Assembly (NCBI GenBank): GCA_964493635.1
Contig: CAZBOW010000053.1
Location: 1-6,532, forward strand
Source: OLB6 sp964493635
Lineage (GTDB): Bacteria > Bacteroidota > Ignavibacteria > Kapaibacteriales > Kapaibacteriaceae
Length of the DNA: 6,532 nucleotides
Reading direction: 5' to 3'
The notes under the pieces are model-generated. The model did not search any database, had not been told where the DNA came from, and saw only the letters and a list, made by a program, of their open reading frames with translations. Of this stretch, positions 6,300 to 6,532 are shown piece by piece (position 1 is the first letter of the stretch; the number at the start of each line of letters is the position of its first letter). The translations under genes were made by a program, and so were the position numbers.

Positions 6300-6532
6300 A
6301 TGAGTATCGACTATACATCGTCTGGCGTTAGTATCGAGGCCGGAGAAGCTCTTGTAGACCGTATTAAGCCGGCCGTGCAGCGAACGAAAACACCCCAAGT
6401 TCTGTCTGAATTGGGGTTGTTTGGTGGCTTCTACGATGCCTCCTTCCCAGACTACACCCACCCGATACTTGTTTCGAGTACCGATGGTGTTGGCACGAAA
6501 CTCAAGGTGGCCGTCATGGCCAACAAGCACAC
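6300..6532 (+). CDS. purM: Phosphoribosylformylglycinamidine cyclo-ligase (AIR synthase), N-terminal part (3' partial)
   Basis: PurM closes the imidazole ring in de novo purine synthesis, converting FGAM to AIR with ATP in the cytoplasm. The 77 visible residues begin MSIDYTSSGVSIEAGEALVD and contain the family-typical YxxxGV-[ED]AG opening (from Y5), RIKPAVQRT (21-29), a GLFGGF segment and PILVSSTDGVGTKLKVA, which is the conserved ATP/substrate-binding DGVGTKL motif. The reading frame is open to the window edge, where the remaining three quarters or so of the gene are cut off. The start at 6300 is chosen for its Shine-Dalgarno and because it matches the usual N-terminus. An in-frame ATG at 6273 would add nine polar residues and overlap the upstream stop by 1 base. 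Its position at the end of an envelope-type operon is unusual, as no other pur gene is in view. Confidence 0.92.
   Translation, partial: MSIDYTSSGVSIEAGEALVDRIKPAVQRTKTPQVLSELGLFGGFYDASFPDYTHPILVSSTDGVGTKLKVAVMANKH

Overview
This looks like an ordinary chromosomal window from a Gram-negative member of the Bacteroidota/Chlorobi (FCB) group, perhaps an Ignavibacteria- or Kapabacteria-like lineage. The evidence is a C-terminal sorting domain of the type IX secretion kind, an arabinose-5-phosphate isomerase for Kdo/LPS synthesis, moderately high GC, and mostly poor Shine-Dalgarno sequences before the start codons. The lineage is an inference from protein character only. A run of exactly 100 N (5316-5415) shows that the sequence comes from a scaffolded draft or metagenome assembly.

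Layout. Positions 1-342 hold the 3' end of a secreted or surface protein with a FlgD-like/T9SS type A C-terminal domain, followed by a strong hairpin terminator (378-410). kdsD (444-1415, +) encodes a SIS + 2xCBS sugar-phosphate isomerase. It converges on rodZ (1412-2554, -), and the two genes share a CTAG in which each strand reads its own TAG stop. rodZ encodes an HTH/transmembrane/DUF4115 cell-shape protein with an extra repeat-rich Pro/Gln/Ser/Lys tail, encoded by two sets of 12-bp tandem repeats. A 97-bp divergent intergenic region separates rodZ from a rightward gene train.

The rightward train contains an unrecognised three-TM protein (2652-3245), an AtuA/DUF1446 family protein (3288-4646), a DUF2279 (YfiM-like) exported protein interrupted by the assembly gap (4624-5511), a family 2 glycosyltransferase (5515-6273), and the 5' end of purM (from 6300, or from 6273 if the overlapping upstream ATG is used). 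From 3288 on, the genes are spaced by 3 nt or less, or overlap, so they are very probably co-transcribed.

How the genes fit together. KdsD (LPS core precursor), RodZ (cell shape and wall elongation), the DUF2279 protein and the glycosyltransferase all point to the cell envelope. The AtuA-like protein and PurM are metabolic and look like passengers in a compact operon. I saw no mobile element, CRISPR array, tRNA or rRNA, and no convincing novel system. The points most worth a second look are the RodZ tail, the orphan AtuA-like protein in an envelope/purine operon, and the gene broken by the assembly gap.
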